NCBI GenBank assembly: GCA_030672345.1
Contig: DAOVGO010000199.1
Coordinates: 1-21,236, forward strand
DNA: 21,236 bases
Direction of reading: 5' to 3'
From: Methanosarcinales archaeon
GTDB lineage: Archaea; Halobacteriota; Methanosarcinia; Methanosarcinales; Methanogasteraceae
The notes under the pieces are model-generated. The model was given only the letters and a program-made list of their open reading frames with translations, made no database searches and was not told the origin of the DNA. A program made the position numbers and the translations under genes. The stretch's first letter is position 1, and every line of letters begins with the position of its first letter. Of this stretch, positions 7,157-15,078 are shown piece by piece.

Positions 7157-8084
7157 CGCAAGTCACGGCGTCCATCACCCGCTCCACATCGACACCAGCC
7201 CACGCTGGCAGGCATACTATTTTGTCATACACATAATTCGAGTTCGGCATATCCCACAGTGGTTTGTAGTACTTGCGTAACTCTACGCCGGCTGCCGCAG
7301 CTCTGGTGATCACCTCTTCGCTGTTTTTGCAGAGGAAACAGACCTTGCTGTGTGTGCTCTCCTTCAATTCCTGGAACTTGCACGGCAGGTGATCACGGTA
7401 GTACTCTGCGATCCTTCGCTTTTCGGCGAGCATTTCGTCAAGCCGGTGTAGGTATTCGAGAGCAAACACGCACTGGATCTCTGTGATTCGGGCGCACAGA
7501 TCTCTTAATTCCGCACATTGCTGTGCAAGATACCTGTCGTTTGTCGTGATGAACCCACCCTCACCTGCAGCACTCACAGGCTTCGTGGCTGCCAGCGAGA
7601 AGCACTCCATCAGCCCCCTGGATCCGACACCCTTCACCCCGAGCGAGTGGGTGGCATCAACGATGAACGGTCCACGATAGTCCTGGCGATCGATACTCCC
7701 GAATGTGTCGAGTGCCAGATGTGCGTCCACGTAACCACGACGCGGAACAGCCAGCCACGTGTCCGGATCGATATCAACATACACTGTCTTGTAGCCGGCT
7801 GAATCGGCAGCAATTCTGTCAGATCGCCAGTTGAAAGCGGGCATTGCGATGTATTCGTCAGCGTGTCTATTCTTCCGCATCACCCGCATCGCGATCCACA
7901 GTGCCGCCGTCCCAGAGCTGGTGGCGATCACATGGTCCACGCCGAGATACTCCTGCAGCTCGTCTTCAAGCATATCCCGGTACATGCCCTTTGTGTAGAC
8001 TCGTGATTCAACGATATCAGCGATCCTCGGTTCGATTGCAGAGTAATCGATTGGTGGCGGTCTAAAATACGGTATGCTTATCAT
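7149..8084 (-). CDS. DegT/DnrJ/EryC1-family sugar aminotransferase
   Basis: This PLP-dependent aminotransferase is expected to aminate a 4-keto nucleotide sugar (LegC/PseC-like step). The start is taken at ATG 8084 because AGGTG lies 6 nt upstream; an in-frame GTG at 8093 is less likely. From this start the family landmarks are a cofactor loop ATSSGTAALW (about 54-63), Asp143 in FIVDATHSLG (pyridine-N contact) and Lys168 in SLAATKPVSAAGEGG (Schiff-base lysine). It is 311 residues against roughly 360-400 for the family, with shortening in the C-terminal domain. It is the last gene of the operon, overlaps the acetyltransferase gene by 23 nt, and its stop is followed by the tRNA fragment region. 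Confidence 0.85.
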   Translation of the reverse strand: MISIPYFRPPPIDYSAIEPRIADIVESRVYTKGMYRDMLEDELQEYLGVDHVIATSSGTAALWIAMRVMRKNRHADEYIAMPAFNWRSDRIAADSAGYKTVYVDIDPDTWLAVPRRGYVDAHLALDTFGSIDRQDYRGPFIVDATHSLGVKGVGSRGLMECFSLAATKPVSAAGEGGFITTNDRYLAQQCAELRDLCARITEIQCVFALEYLHRLDEMLAEKRRIAEYYRDHLPCKFQELKESTHSKVCFLCKNSEEVITRAAAAGVELRKYYKPLWDMPNSNYVYDKIVCLPAWAGVDVERVMDAVTCAN

Positions 8085-8481
8085 CGACAACACCTATCCT
8101 CTTTGCAGGAATCCCTGCCCATTTTTCTTTCGGAAGTATTCTTGTTCCGTATTTCACGAAAGATAAAGCTCCGACAGTAGAACGTGCTCCTATGATCACG
8201 TTCGGCATCAAAATGCTGCCAGCCCCAACACAGGCTCCTTTTTTGATGATAACTTTACCCCTCCGATCGTCAATCGTATTCAAAGAGTATATAGCGCAAT
8301 GCGCACCTATCTGGACTTTATCTCCAATTTCAACGCCTGCATGTGCTCCGATGTAGGTCCCGAACCCGATGTCGGTTTTTCTGCCGAGCGTCAGGTTCTC
8401 CGGATGCGCCACCACCCAGCCCCAGCGTGTTGGGACGTTGTGCTCTATCTCGGGCGGCTGCCAATCTTTAAACCGGTCCAC
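8062..8481 (-). CDS. Left-handed beta-helix acyltransferase (hexapeptide repeat)
   Basis: The 139-residue protein is almost entirely hexapeptide repeats (for example LTLGRKTDIGFGTYIGAHAG, then VEIGDKVQIGAHCAIYSL), the left-handed beta-helix of sugar O/N-acetyltransferases. It would acetylate the amino sugar made by the neighbouring aminotransferase (LegH/PglD-like step). The start is decisive: a GTG at 8481 has a perfect SD (GGAGGT, 8 nt spacing), so the longer in-frame ATG at 8523 is rejected. It overlaps the end of the epimerase gene by 14 nt. It lacks the N-terminal Rossmann-like domain of PglD-type enzymes, so it is a minimal version. The acceptor sugar is inferred from context. Confidence 0.82.
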   Translation of the reverse strand: MDRFKDWQPPEIEHNVPTRWGWVVAHPENLTLGRKTDIGFGTYIGAHAGVEIGDKVQIGAHCAIYSLNTIDDRRGKVIIKKGACVGAGSILMPNVIIGARSTVGALSFVKYGTRILPKEKWAGIPAKRIGVVDDKHTVF

Positions 8482-9340
8482 AATCGGTGACCTCCAGAAT
8501 CCCGACGATCCTGTCTGTTGCACCTGGCTGGATATCGTCGAAGCTCCTGTTACGATTCCGATCTCCGATGTGGATGATCTGTTCCGGCGAAAGCCACATC
8601 GGGGCTTCGCAGACCATGCTGCTGCTGTTGCCGATGAAATACCGGCAGTTTTTCACGTGCCCGAGGAACTGTGGTCGCGGCATGTTACGAAATGTAAACT
8701 GGTCTCCGATCCGTTCGATAACGATCTCAGATCCCGGATCTCCGTTCGGGTAGCCCCAGAAGACAGTTACGTCCGGGTCGATCAGCTCCTCGATCTCATC
8801 CAGCTCCCGGTTGATCAGTTCAGGATCGTTTGTTGGCGGGTTGTACAGGATCAGGTCATACGGACTCAGGTCCGGCACCGGCTCATCGATCTCGATGTCG
8901 TCCATCGCTGTTGACCCTACATCGTACACGCATCCGACAGGTCGCCCGACCGCCTGCAGCATGTCGCACACAACCTTCTTTGCCGACGGTCCGTTGCAGA
9001 GATGGACCGATGCCATCAGGCTGATTGCGTGCCTGTAAACCTCGTCTTTGCAGACGGTCCCGACGTCTCCCGCATGGAAATGGATGATCGGGATGTTCAG
9101 TTCAAACGCGACAAGGGCTCCAGCCAGTGCCTCAGCACGGTCACATGGGATTATCATGAGGTCGTGCTTGACTGCCTGCAGGTATGAGCGGGCTTCCAGG
9201 CAGTTGCTTCCGATATCGAATTGTGGATCCAGTTCCATGAGGTGCAGACTGAAATCCGGGTGCGCCTCAAGCCTGTTGATCAGTGGCTGCAGCAGCCCGC
9301 GTTCTGCGCGGTGGCTGCTGACGATGCAGATGCGGGTCAT
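8468..9340 (-). CDS. neuC: NeuC/LegG-like hydrolysing UDP-sugar 2-epimerase
   Basis: By family it releases UDP and epimerises C2 of UDP-GlcNAc or its 2,4-diacetamido-6-deoxy relative, giving a ManNAc-type sugar for the NeuB step. Family landmarks are SSHRAERGLL near the N-terminus, PCDRAEALAGA (GDR-E-type motif), IIHFHAGDVG, KDEVYRHAISLMASVHLC (DE-xxRHAI) and GNSSSMVCEAP in the nucleotide-binding half. At 290 residues it is well below the usual ~370-390, but both Rossmann-like halves are represented. The ATG has an SD (GGAGGGTGGC) and overlaps the cytidylyltransferase stop as ATGA. Confidence 0.88.
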   Translation of the reverse strand: MTRICIVSSHRAERGLLQPLINRLEAHPDFSLHLMELDPQFDIGSNCLEARSYLQAVKHDLMIIPCDRAEALAGALVAFELNIPIIHFHAGDVGTVCKDEVYRHAISLMASVHLCNGPSAKKVVCDMLQAVGRPVGCVYDVGSTAMDDIEIDEPVPDLSPYDLILYNPPTNDPELINRELDEIEELIDPDVTVFWGYPNGDPGSEIVIERIGDQFTFRNMPRPQFLGHVKNCRYFIGNSSSMVCEAPMWLSPEQIIHIGDRNRNRSFDDIQPGATDRIVGILEVTDCGPV

Positions 9341-9939
9341 GCCACCCTCCCTGCATTGACCATGTTAGCAATCTCCAGATTATGCCGATAGTCCACATCG
9401 ATGCACTGTTCTGCAGGCAGTATGTACAAACCACCACTATCCTGGTAGAACGACTTGTTTTTCATGAACCGTTCGCGGTCAACGATATAAAATGCGCCGC
9501 AGGGGTCATAATGGTGATTCACAGCCGTGAGTGACGTTGCTTGTGTATCAAAGTACTTGTCAAGCGCAATCTGCAGGCTCATGCCGTACAGCAGCGGCGA
9601 TGTCACCTGCAGCAGGCAGACCGTGTTGAATGTCCAGTGCGGTCCTTCGAGTGCGTATGCTGCATAGTTTATAGCGTTCTCGACCACAGCCTCCATCCGG
9701 GCATCATCCGTGCAGAGATCTTCCGGGCGGTTCAGGTAGTTGATCTCTTCCGATACGGCGATGGTGATCACGTTAACATCGTTCGTCGTCACAAGGATCT
9801 TCTCGATCCCGGCTTCTTTCGCGATCCGGACCGTGTTTTGCACAAGCGGCACGCCATTGAATCGAGCGGTGTTCTTTCCCGGGAAACGCTTTGAATTTTT
9901 GCGTGCCGGGATGACCGCCAGAACGCCATCATAGCTCAT
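9337..9939 (-). CDS. neuA: NeuA/LegF-like CMP-nonulosonate cytidylyltransferase
   Basis: It activates the finished nonulosonic acid with CTP to give the CMP-sugar donor. The 200-residue protein has the nucleotide-binding motif IPARKNSKRFPGKN (residues 10-23), LLQVTSPL, CGAFYIV and a terminal IDVDYRHNLEIAN motif carrying the conserved acidic metal ligands. It is slightly shorter than typical NeuA/LegF (about 225-235). An SD (GAGGT) precedes the ATG, and the gene overlaps the SDR gene by 11 nt and the epimerase by 4 nt. The exact acid activated (legionaminic, pseudaminic, neuraminic) cannot be read from motifs; the LegG-like partner favours the legionaminic/neuraminic branch. Confidence 0.9.
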   Translation of the reverse strand: MSYDGVLAVIPARKNSKRFPGKNTARFNGVPLVQNTVRIAKEAGIEKILVTTNDVNVITIAVSEEINYLNRPEDLCTDDARMEAVVENAINYAAYALEGPHWTFNTVCLLQVTSPLLYGMSLQIALDKYFDTQATSLTAVNHHYDPCGAFYIVDRERFMKNKSFYQDSGGLYILPAEQCIDVDYRHNLEIANMVNAGRVA

Positions 9940-10756
9940 AGTAATTACCTCGCCCTATCAGTCTTTTTTGTTCGTGCTCACTGTAAAGTTTTTCATGCAA
10001 TTTCTCACCCTCTCTGAGTCCTGTGATTAAGATTTCGTCAAGTGTACACTCCTTAGCAAGGTCGTAAATGTTTTTTTCCTGCATCTTCGGTATGTATATC
10101 CTGCCGTTATCACCGATCTCCATGATCTTGATGATGAAACTCACGACATCATCGATCTCTATGAAGTATCGCGTTGCATCCGGATGTGTGACCGTGATCT
10201 TCTCGCCAGTATCCCTCTGCCGGTCCCACACCTCAAAGCAGGATCCTGAGGATCCGATGAAGTTACCGAACCTGCAGGTCATGAAGTCGCATCCCCGATA
10301 CACCCTGGCTGCCCAGAGCCAGATCCGCTCCTGCGCGAGTTTCGATATTCCATAAGCAGAGACCGGCTCAACGGCTTTGTCAGATGAGATCAGTATCGCT
10401 TTTTTGACGCCGGCTGCCATGCAAGCCTTTGCAACATTCATCGTGCCAGCGATGTTCGTCTCGAAAGTTGATTCGATGTTATATTCTGACAGATCAAGGT
10501 TCTTGTAGGCTGCTGTGTGGATGCAGACGTCACACCCCTTCATCGCAAAATCGAGTCGTTCCCTGTCGTTGATGTCGCCGAGCATGAGCCTGACGTTATC
10601 TCCTTTGAGTGCTGCGAGTCCTGATTCGTGGTTGTCCAGTGCCCGGACCGTATGTTTATCTGACAGAACCCGGACGAGTTCTCTGCCAAGACTGCCTGCA
10701 GCTCCGGTGATCAGGATAGTAGAAATTCGCCCACCTCCTCGAATGTCTTCGACCAT
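9929..10756 (-). CDS. CapD/LegB-like nucleotide-sugar 4,6-dehydratase (extended SDR)
   Basis: By family it makes a UDP-4-keto-6-deoxy-hexose, the first step of legionaminic or pseudaminic acid synthesis. From the ATG at 10756 (275 residues) the NAD(P) motif TGAAGSLG is at 17-24 and YGISK (Tyr135, Lys139) is the SDR catalytic pair after ISSDKAVEPVSA. The stretch CRFGNFIGSSGSC followed by TVTHPDATRYF is diagnostic of the polysaccharide-biosynthesis dehydratases. The start is uncertain. A good SD (GGAGGT) lies downstream of this ATG, 6 nt before an in-frame ATT at 10726, so a rare ATT start is possible. A longer reading from 10819 is unlikely. It overlaps the NeuB gene by 46 nt if the ATG is right. 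Confidence 0.85.
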   Translation of the reverse strand: MVEDIRGGGRISTILITGAAGSLGRELVRVLSDKHTVRALDNHESGLAALKGDNVRLMLGDINDRERLDFAMKGCDVCIHTAAYKNLDLSEYNIESTFETNIAGTMNVAKACMAAGVKKAILISSDKAVEPVSAYGISKLAQERIWLWAARVYRGCDFMTCRFGNFIGSSGSCFEVWDRQRDTGEKITVTHPDATRYFIEIDDVVSFIIKIMEIGDNGRIYIPKMQEKNIYDLAKECTLDEILITGLREGEKLHEKLYSEHEQKRLIGRGNYYEL

Positions 10757-11415
10757 TTTTCTTCGATTGGATCGGTCCCGGACAGCTTCACATGAACCTC
10801 GCAGAACGCAGCTCCGCACGTCTTCGCCCTTGTCAGGACCTCAAATCCGCTGGTGTGGTCAGATACGCCTGCGAATATCGGTGCGCCAGGATATGCTCCT
10901 ATGGTGAAGTGTTGCGGGGTGAAATCGTAATCATCCGGAGATGCCGGATACTTTGGCACGCAGTACAGGAGCTGTACCTGCGGGACATATCGTACCTCGA
11001 TGCTGTATAGCTGCTGGACATATTTTATGCCGGTGTAGTGGTCGTCTGTCGAGATCAGGACCGGCACACCGACCTCCAGCGCCCGGTTCACAAGTTTGAT
11101 GTTGTAGTTATCCGCGTAGCGGATCTTTATGAGCGGGCAGCCCATCTCTGCGATCCAGTCCACGGCTCTCGGAAACATCGGTGTGAATATCACCGGCTGC
11201 CCGATCTTCTCTCCATAATCGAAGAGTTCCTGTGCGTCTTTTTTGGTGAGCATCCGTTTCTTAAGCTCTGCTCGTAATGGAGAGTCTCTGATCACGTTGT
11301 TGTTGTATATCTGGAACTTGGCGTAATCGCATAACGCCCACCGGCTCTTATTGATCATCGCTTTCGCCTGGTTGAGATCGTCCCAGTTGACTCCGCATTC
11401 TGCAATTACCTTCAT
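10711..11415 (-). CDS. neuB: NeuB/LegI-like nonulosonic acid synthase, lacking the C-terminal SAF domain
   Basis: By family it condenses phosphoenolpyruvate with the six-carbon amino sugar to make the nine-carbon acid in a metal-dependent TIM barrel. Landmarks are IAECGVNWDD and AKFQIYN at the N-terminus, LLYCVPKYPA, then GVSDHTSGFE and CEVHVKLSGTDP, which keep the two expected metal-ligand histidines (His187, His208). The 234 residues cover only the barrel. The usual antifreeze-like SAF domain that reaches into the partner subunit's active site is absent, and the frame ends cleanly rather than by frameshift. Start ATG 11415 has an SD (AGGT) and overlaps the radical SAM stop as ATGA. Confidence 0.88.
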   Translation of the reverse strand: MKVIAECGVNWDDLNQAKAMINKSRWALCDYAKFQIYNNNVIRDSPLRAELKKRMLTKKDAQELFDYGEKIGQPVIFTPMFPRAVDWIAEMGCPLIKIRYADNYNIKLVNRALEVGVPVLISTDDHYTGIKYVQQLYSIEVRYVPQVQLLYCVPKYPASPDDYDFTPQHFTIGAYPGAPIFAGVSDHTSGFEVLTRAKTCGAAFCEVHVKLSGTDPIEEKWSKTFEEVGEFLLS

Positions 11416-12827
11416 GTTTCTACCTCGTAGTGTCTTGCGCCCCTGAACGATACATCTTTCTCGAAATATAATCTTCTGAAATCTTCTATGAGCCGTTCAG
11501 ACTCTGCAACCGGCATATTCGTATGTTTCTGGTGGTCCTTGATGAGATCCCAGTTCGCCGCAAATAGAAGGAGGTAATAGGATTTCGTATCGATATCTGT
11601 GAAATTAACGGTCATCAGGTCGCTGTTCTTGAATTTATCGAAAAAGTCTCCGGGACCTTCGAGCAAACCCTCCTCACTGGCTTGATAATAGAGCGGGCTG
11701 CCGGGATACGGTGTCACGGGTCGTATGGTCCGCAGTTGGTCGTATGTGTTGTATTCCTTGATGAATGCAACATTCCCACTGAGCGATTCCGGTGTGTCTC
11801 CGGGAAGCCCCCACAGGAAGTTCAGCCCAAAGCCAATCCCGATCTCTCTGCAGATCTCGGCAGCCTTGACATTTTCTTCAACGGTTGTTCGCTTGTTCAT
11901 CCGGTCAAGCACATCCTGCGATGATGACTCAAAACCGATGTTTATGAAGGTGCATCCGCTGTCCTGTAAGAGTCGTGCCATCTCCTCACTGAACTTATCG
12001 ACCCTTGCGTTTGCAGAGAATTTGATGTCCAGTTCCTGCAGTGCGGCACATAACTCGAACGTCCTGCTTTTTGATGCTGCGAACAGCTCATCATTCATGA
12101 AATAGCAGTTCACACCGTACCTCTCCTTCAGGATCTCAATCTCCTCGATGACGTTCTTAACGCTCCTGAACCGTATGCCCCTTTCCATCCGATAGCAGAA
12201 TGAGCACCGGTCCGTGCATCCTCTGGATGTGATCATGCCGAAGGTTCGGTCACCTGGTTCCATGCCCCAGAGCGAAAGGCAGTTTGTGTACCTGTCCATC
12301 GGGAAGAGATCCCATGCGGGAAACGGGATGCTGTCAAGATCGCGGATTGGCTTCAGTCCTTGGGTGCCATACACGAACTTACCATCGCTGAACGCGATCC
12401 CATGGACCGACTCTGGGGATCCACCCTCCACCTTGCACCTGAGCAGCTCAACAATCGTCTCCTCTGACTCCCCGATGCACACGATATCCGCAGGGGTGTT
12501 GTTAAGCATCCACCCGGGTATCGGTGATGGACCCGGACCGCCGATCACGAGCCACGCGTTCTTGCAGTGCGCATCGATCACCTGCAGCAGCTCCTCAACG
12601 GTCTCCTTGAACCGTGCCGCAAGGAACCCAACACAGATCAGGTCGAACTCACGGCAGTCCAGATAGTCTGCCAGCTGCCTGTTCGTGTAATGGAATACGT
12701 CCATGCAGAACGTTGATACGTCAGCACCATCCTGCTGCAGCATGGCTGCCAGATATGCCGGACCGAGCGGAAAGTGGTTGTCCTTTTGCAAAAGATCATG
12801 GATTATAAATAATACATTTCCTTTCAT
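11412..12827 (-). CDS. B12-binding-domain radical SAM enzyme
   Basis: 471 residues. Residues 1-135 form a B12-binding-like Rossmann domain (FPLGPAYLAAMLQQDGADV, LVIGGPGPSPIPG, DIVCIGESEETI); residues about 195-400 are the radical SAM barrel, with the cluster motif SRGCTDRCSFCYR (Cys204, Cys208, Cys211) and the later GFESSSQDVLDRMNK and GLNFLWGLPGDTPES segments. Class B enzymes of this type often methylate unactivated carbons, or rearrange substrates. Placement between the NeuB gene and the amidotransferase suggests it modifies the sugar or its carrier, which is inference. SD GGAGG lies inside the last codons of the upstream endonuclease gene, and ATG/TGA overlap by four bases at both ends. 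Confidence 0.85.
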   Translation of the reverse strand: MKGNVLFIIHDLLQKDNHFPLGPAYLAAMLQQDGADVSTFCMDVFHYTNRQLADYLDCREFDLICVGFLAARFKETVEELLQVIDAHCKNAWLVIGGPGPSPIPGWMLNNTPADIVCIGESEETIVELLRCKVEGGSPESVHGIAFSDGKFVYGTQGLKPIRDLDSIPFPAWDLFPMDRYTNCLSLWGMEPGDRTFGMITSRGCTDRCSFCYRMERGIRFRSVKNVIEEIEILKERYGVNCYFMNDELFAASKSRTFELCAALQELDIKFSANARVDKFSEEMARLLQDSGCTFINIGFESSSQDVLDRMNKRTTVEENVKAAEICREIGIGFGLNFLWGLPGDTPESLSGNVAFIKEYNTYDQLRTIRPVTPYPGSPLYYQASEEGLLEGPGDFFDKFKNSDLMTVNFTDIDTKSYYLLLFAANWDLIKDHQKHTNMPVAESERLIEDFRRLYFEKDVSFRGARHYEVET

Positions 12828-13909
12828 TTAAATGCCTCCAACATATTCAAAACGAACTGGTCTGCATCCGACATTTTTAACTCATGTTCCCAAATAAAAA
12901 AAGATTCCCAACCATATCTATTATAATGGCGTTTGCGATATTCAAGTGTTGCCGCCTCTTGTATTTTTGGGTTCAATGATGGGTTGTGCCAATAATCACC
13001 AAATATTTCAACTATAATCTTCTTTCCATTCGCCTCAATGAAATCGGGGTTGAGTTTTCTATTGTCTCCTATCCATAAACTACCATCTCCGACATAATGG
13101 AATGGCAAGCTATGTTTTGTGCAAATGTCTTCAAAAACCATCTCGGGTTGTGTTTTGTGTCTTCTTTGATTGCGTGCTATACCAAACTCATCGAGTCTAT
13201 TTGAGATCGTTTTACGAGATACCCCACATGTATCAGCTATTTGCGTCGCGCTCAAGTTCTCTACACAGTATAAATTGTGTAGATCGTCTTTGCTAATATC
13301 TATATCTATATATCGACTACTACGCCCCCCTCTATTTGAACTCCTGTCTACGTCTATTCCAATATCGTTGATACGTCTTTCAATCGTGGAGATGCAGACA
13401 TCACATTTCGTGGCAATTTCACTCAGGGTCATTTCTTTATTTACATACAAATCATAAAGATCGCTGTCTTCTATACCAATGTCAATAATGTTTCCATCGC
13501 TCTTGAATCTGCGTTTGATACCAAACCGGTCCATACGATTTAAAACGACAAAGTTGCTAACACCATACATATCGCCTATTTTATAAGTTGATAGATTCTC
13601 TTTCCAATACAGTCTATATAATTCTTTCTTGTCTATTTTAAATGTAGTTAACGCGTCCGATATCGTTCTGCTCTTTATTCCGAATTCCTTAAATCGGTTT
13701 GCAACGGTTCTACTGCTAATACCCATCTTTTCTGCAGTCTGTTGTATGGATAAGCCTTCTTCCAAATACAGTTTAGATAAATCGTCTTTATTGATAGGTA
13801 TTCTGAATCCTTTATTACTATGTCCCTTCACAAATCTACGCGGCACCCCCTTTTTATCCTTATCTTCGATTAGTGTGCCGCATCCACAGGCGCATGGGAC
13901 GAGGGTCAT
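12824..13909 (-). CDS. Putative homing endonuclease: four HTH repeats plus Vsr-like nuclease
   Basis: 361 residues. The N-terminus has a CACGCG cysteine motif followed by RFVKGHSNKG, as seen in phage-borne endonucleases. Four helix-turn-helix repeats of about 44 residues follow at roughly 40-82, 91-134, 145-189 and 204-248, each of the form LYxxExLSxxxIAxxxGVSxxTIxNRxxxFGI. The C-terminal 255-361 region resembles EDxHD/Vsr-like nucleases: LNPDF (Asp289), VEIFGDYWH (Glu301, Asp305, His308), a Lys/Arg-rich RKRHYNRYGW and WEHEL. The gene is visibly more AT-rich than its neighbours and has no pathway role, so it is most likely a free-standing selfish insertion in the sugar operon. SD GAGGTG precedes the ATG; the stop overlaps the radical SAM start. 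Confidence 0.8.
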   Translation of the reverse strand: MTLVPCACGCGTLIEDKDKKGVPRRFVKGHSNKGFRIPINKDDLSKLYLEEGLSIQQTAEKMGISSRTVANRFKEFGIKSRTISDALTTFKIDKKELYRLYWKENLSTYKIGDMYGVSNFVVLNRMDRFGIKRRFKSDGNIIDIGIEDSDLYDLYVNKEMTLSEIATKCDVCISTIERRINDIGIDVDRSSNRGGRSSRYIDIDISKDDLHNLYCVENLSATQIADTCGVSRKTISNRLDEFGIARNQRRHKTQPEMVFEDICTKHSLPFHYVGDGSLWIGDNRKLNPDFIEANGKKIIVEIFGDYWHNPSLNPKIQEAATLEYRKRHYNRYGWESFFIWEHELKMSDADQFVLNMLEAFK

Positions 13910-13937
13910 CCAACCACACCTCGTAAGAGGTCAGGGT

Positions 13938-15074
13938 TTACGAAGAGGACTCTTCCCATATCGGGTTTTTGAGCTTCCATTTCCCACCATCATCCACATC
14001 AACAAAGAACAGGTCCTGGTTGTAGAAACTGTCCACGATCTCATGGAACACCTCTTCAGTATAGCCGGTGAATTCGAGGAAGTCTGCCAGTGCAACCGGA
14101 TCGAGTTTGTGATCATGCTCCCTGACCAGTTCGATGGCTTCCTCCCTCGTCATCCTGCCTTCGCGTATCCAGTTGCTGCAGACGTCAGTGATGCGGGCGT
14201 GACCGTACTTCGGATACTTCAGCCATGGATGCACCAGATATCCTGCGGAATCGATCTGATCGTAGTTTTCGACAAAGCCCTCCCGATTCCATTCCCCTGT
14301 GTCATCGAGCGTCTTGAACCCCCGAGATCTGGCGAGTTCCATGTTCTCATACCCGCTCCACGGCACATAGTAGCTGAGATATTGTGGGTCAAGCTTAGCT
14401 CCCTCGATCTCTTCCGCTGTCGGATAGATGAACGGTCGTATCTCTTTCGTTGACACCCCTGCATCGAGCCAGAACGAATCAGGGACCGGTGCCACTGCCG
14501 CATTGTTTATCTGGTTCAGAGCAGATGGCACGTCCTCGGCGTTGGGACCCCCGTATGTAGCGGACACATTCTCGCCATACCAGATCAGTGGGATCCCAAG
14601 TTTGATTCCCATCTGTAAGGGGAATGCGTATACCGCTTTATCCCACGCAATCGTCGGAGAGCCAAGTTCCTCGAATGCGTGCCGCATTATCTTTCTGGCT
14701 GCCCGCCTGTTCAGCGACAACGTGATGATGTCACACCCGAACGCATCGCTGATGTTCTCTTTGTTCATCCTGCCTGTCTTTGTCCACGATATGTTGTCTA
14801 TCGACACGAGCAGCGGGTTCATGTACAGCCTTTCCTTCAGCGTGTATACCTGGAAGTGCGAATCCTTCCCGCCGCTGACTGTGATGATGCAGTCGTAGTC
14901 ATCGCCGTTACTGCCGCGGTATTTGTCGCATACGGCTTCCAGTTCTCGCCAGCGTTTATCCCAATCTGTCCACTTCTGCCGTTGTTCATGGCTCTCACAC
15001 GCAGAACAGGTGTCACCATGAAATCTGATCCCTGGTCGCGTGTCAGGCATAACGCATCTGTTGCAGTATTTCAT
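13938..15074 (-). CDS. N-acetyl sugar amidotransferase (WbpG/PseA/LegZ-like)
   Basis: It belongs to the ATP-pyrophosphatase (PP-loop) family that converts an acetamido group of nonulosonic acids or related sugars to an acetamidino group. 378 residues. The N-terminal zinc-type motif is CNRC (Cys4, Cys7) with CSAC (Cys23, Cys26), the PP-loop is VSGGKDS (residues 66-72), followed by LLVSIDNISWTKTGRMNKEN and PLIWYGENVSATYGG typical of the family. These enzymes normally work with a HisH/HisF-like pair supplying ammonia; no such genes are in the window, so the host may supply ammonia or the partners lie elsewhere. The ATG is 4 nt after the stop of the last Maf-like gene, so it is in the same transcription unit. 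Confidence 0.88.
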   Translation of the reverse strand: MKYCNRCVMPDTRPGIRFHGDTCSACESHEQRQKWTDWDKRWRELEAVCDKYRGSNGDDYDCIITVSGGKDSHFQVYTLKERLYMNPLLVSIDNISWTKTGRMNKENISDAFGCDIITLSLNRRAARKIMRHAFEELGSPTIAWDKAVYAFPLQMGIKLGIPLIWYGENVSATYGGPNAEDVPSALNQINNAAVAPVPDSFWLDAGVSTKEIRPFIYPTAEEIEGAKLDPQYLSYYVPWSGYENMELARSRGFKTLDDTGEWNREGFVENYDQIDSAGYLVHPWLKYPKYGHARITDVCSNWIREGRMTREEAIELVREHDHKLDPVALADFLEFTGYTEEVFHEIVDSFYNQDLFFVDVDDGGKWKLKNPIWEESSS

Positions 15075-15078
15075 TTAG

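Noticed and set aside
8481..8523. Upstream ATG start for the acetyltransferase (153 residues)
   Set aside because: It would overlap the epimerase by 56 nt and has no SD, whereas the GTG at 8481 has GGAGGT at ideal spacing and the extra residues show no family match.
10756..10819. Longer dehydratase starting at 10819
   Set aside because: The additional 21 residues lie wholly inside the NeuB gene in another frame, have no similarity to the SDR family and no SD.
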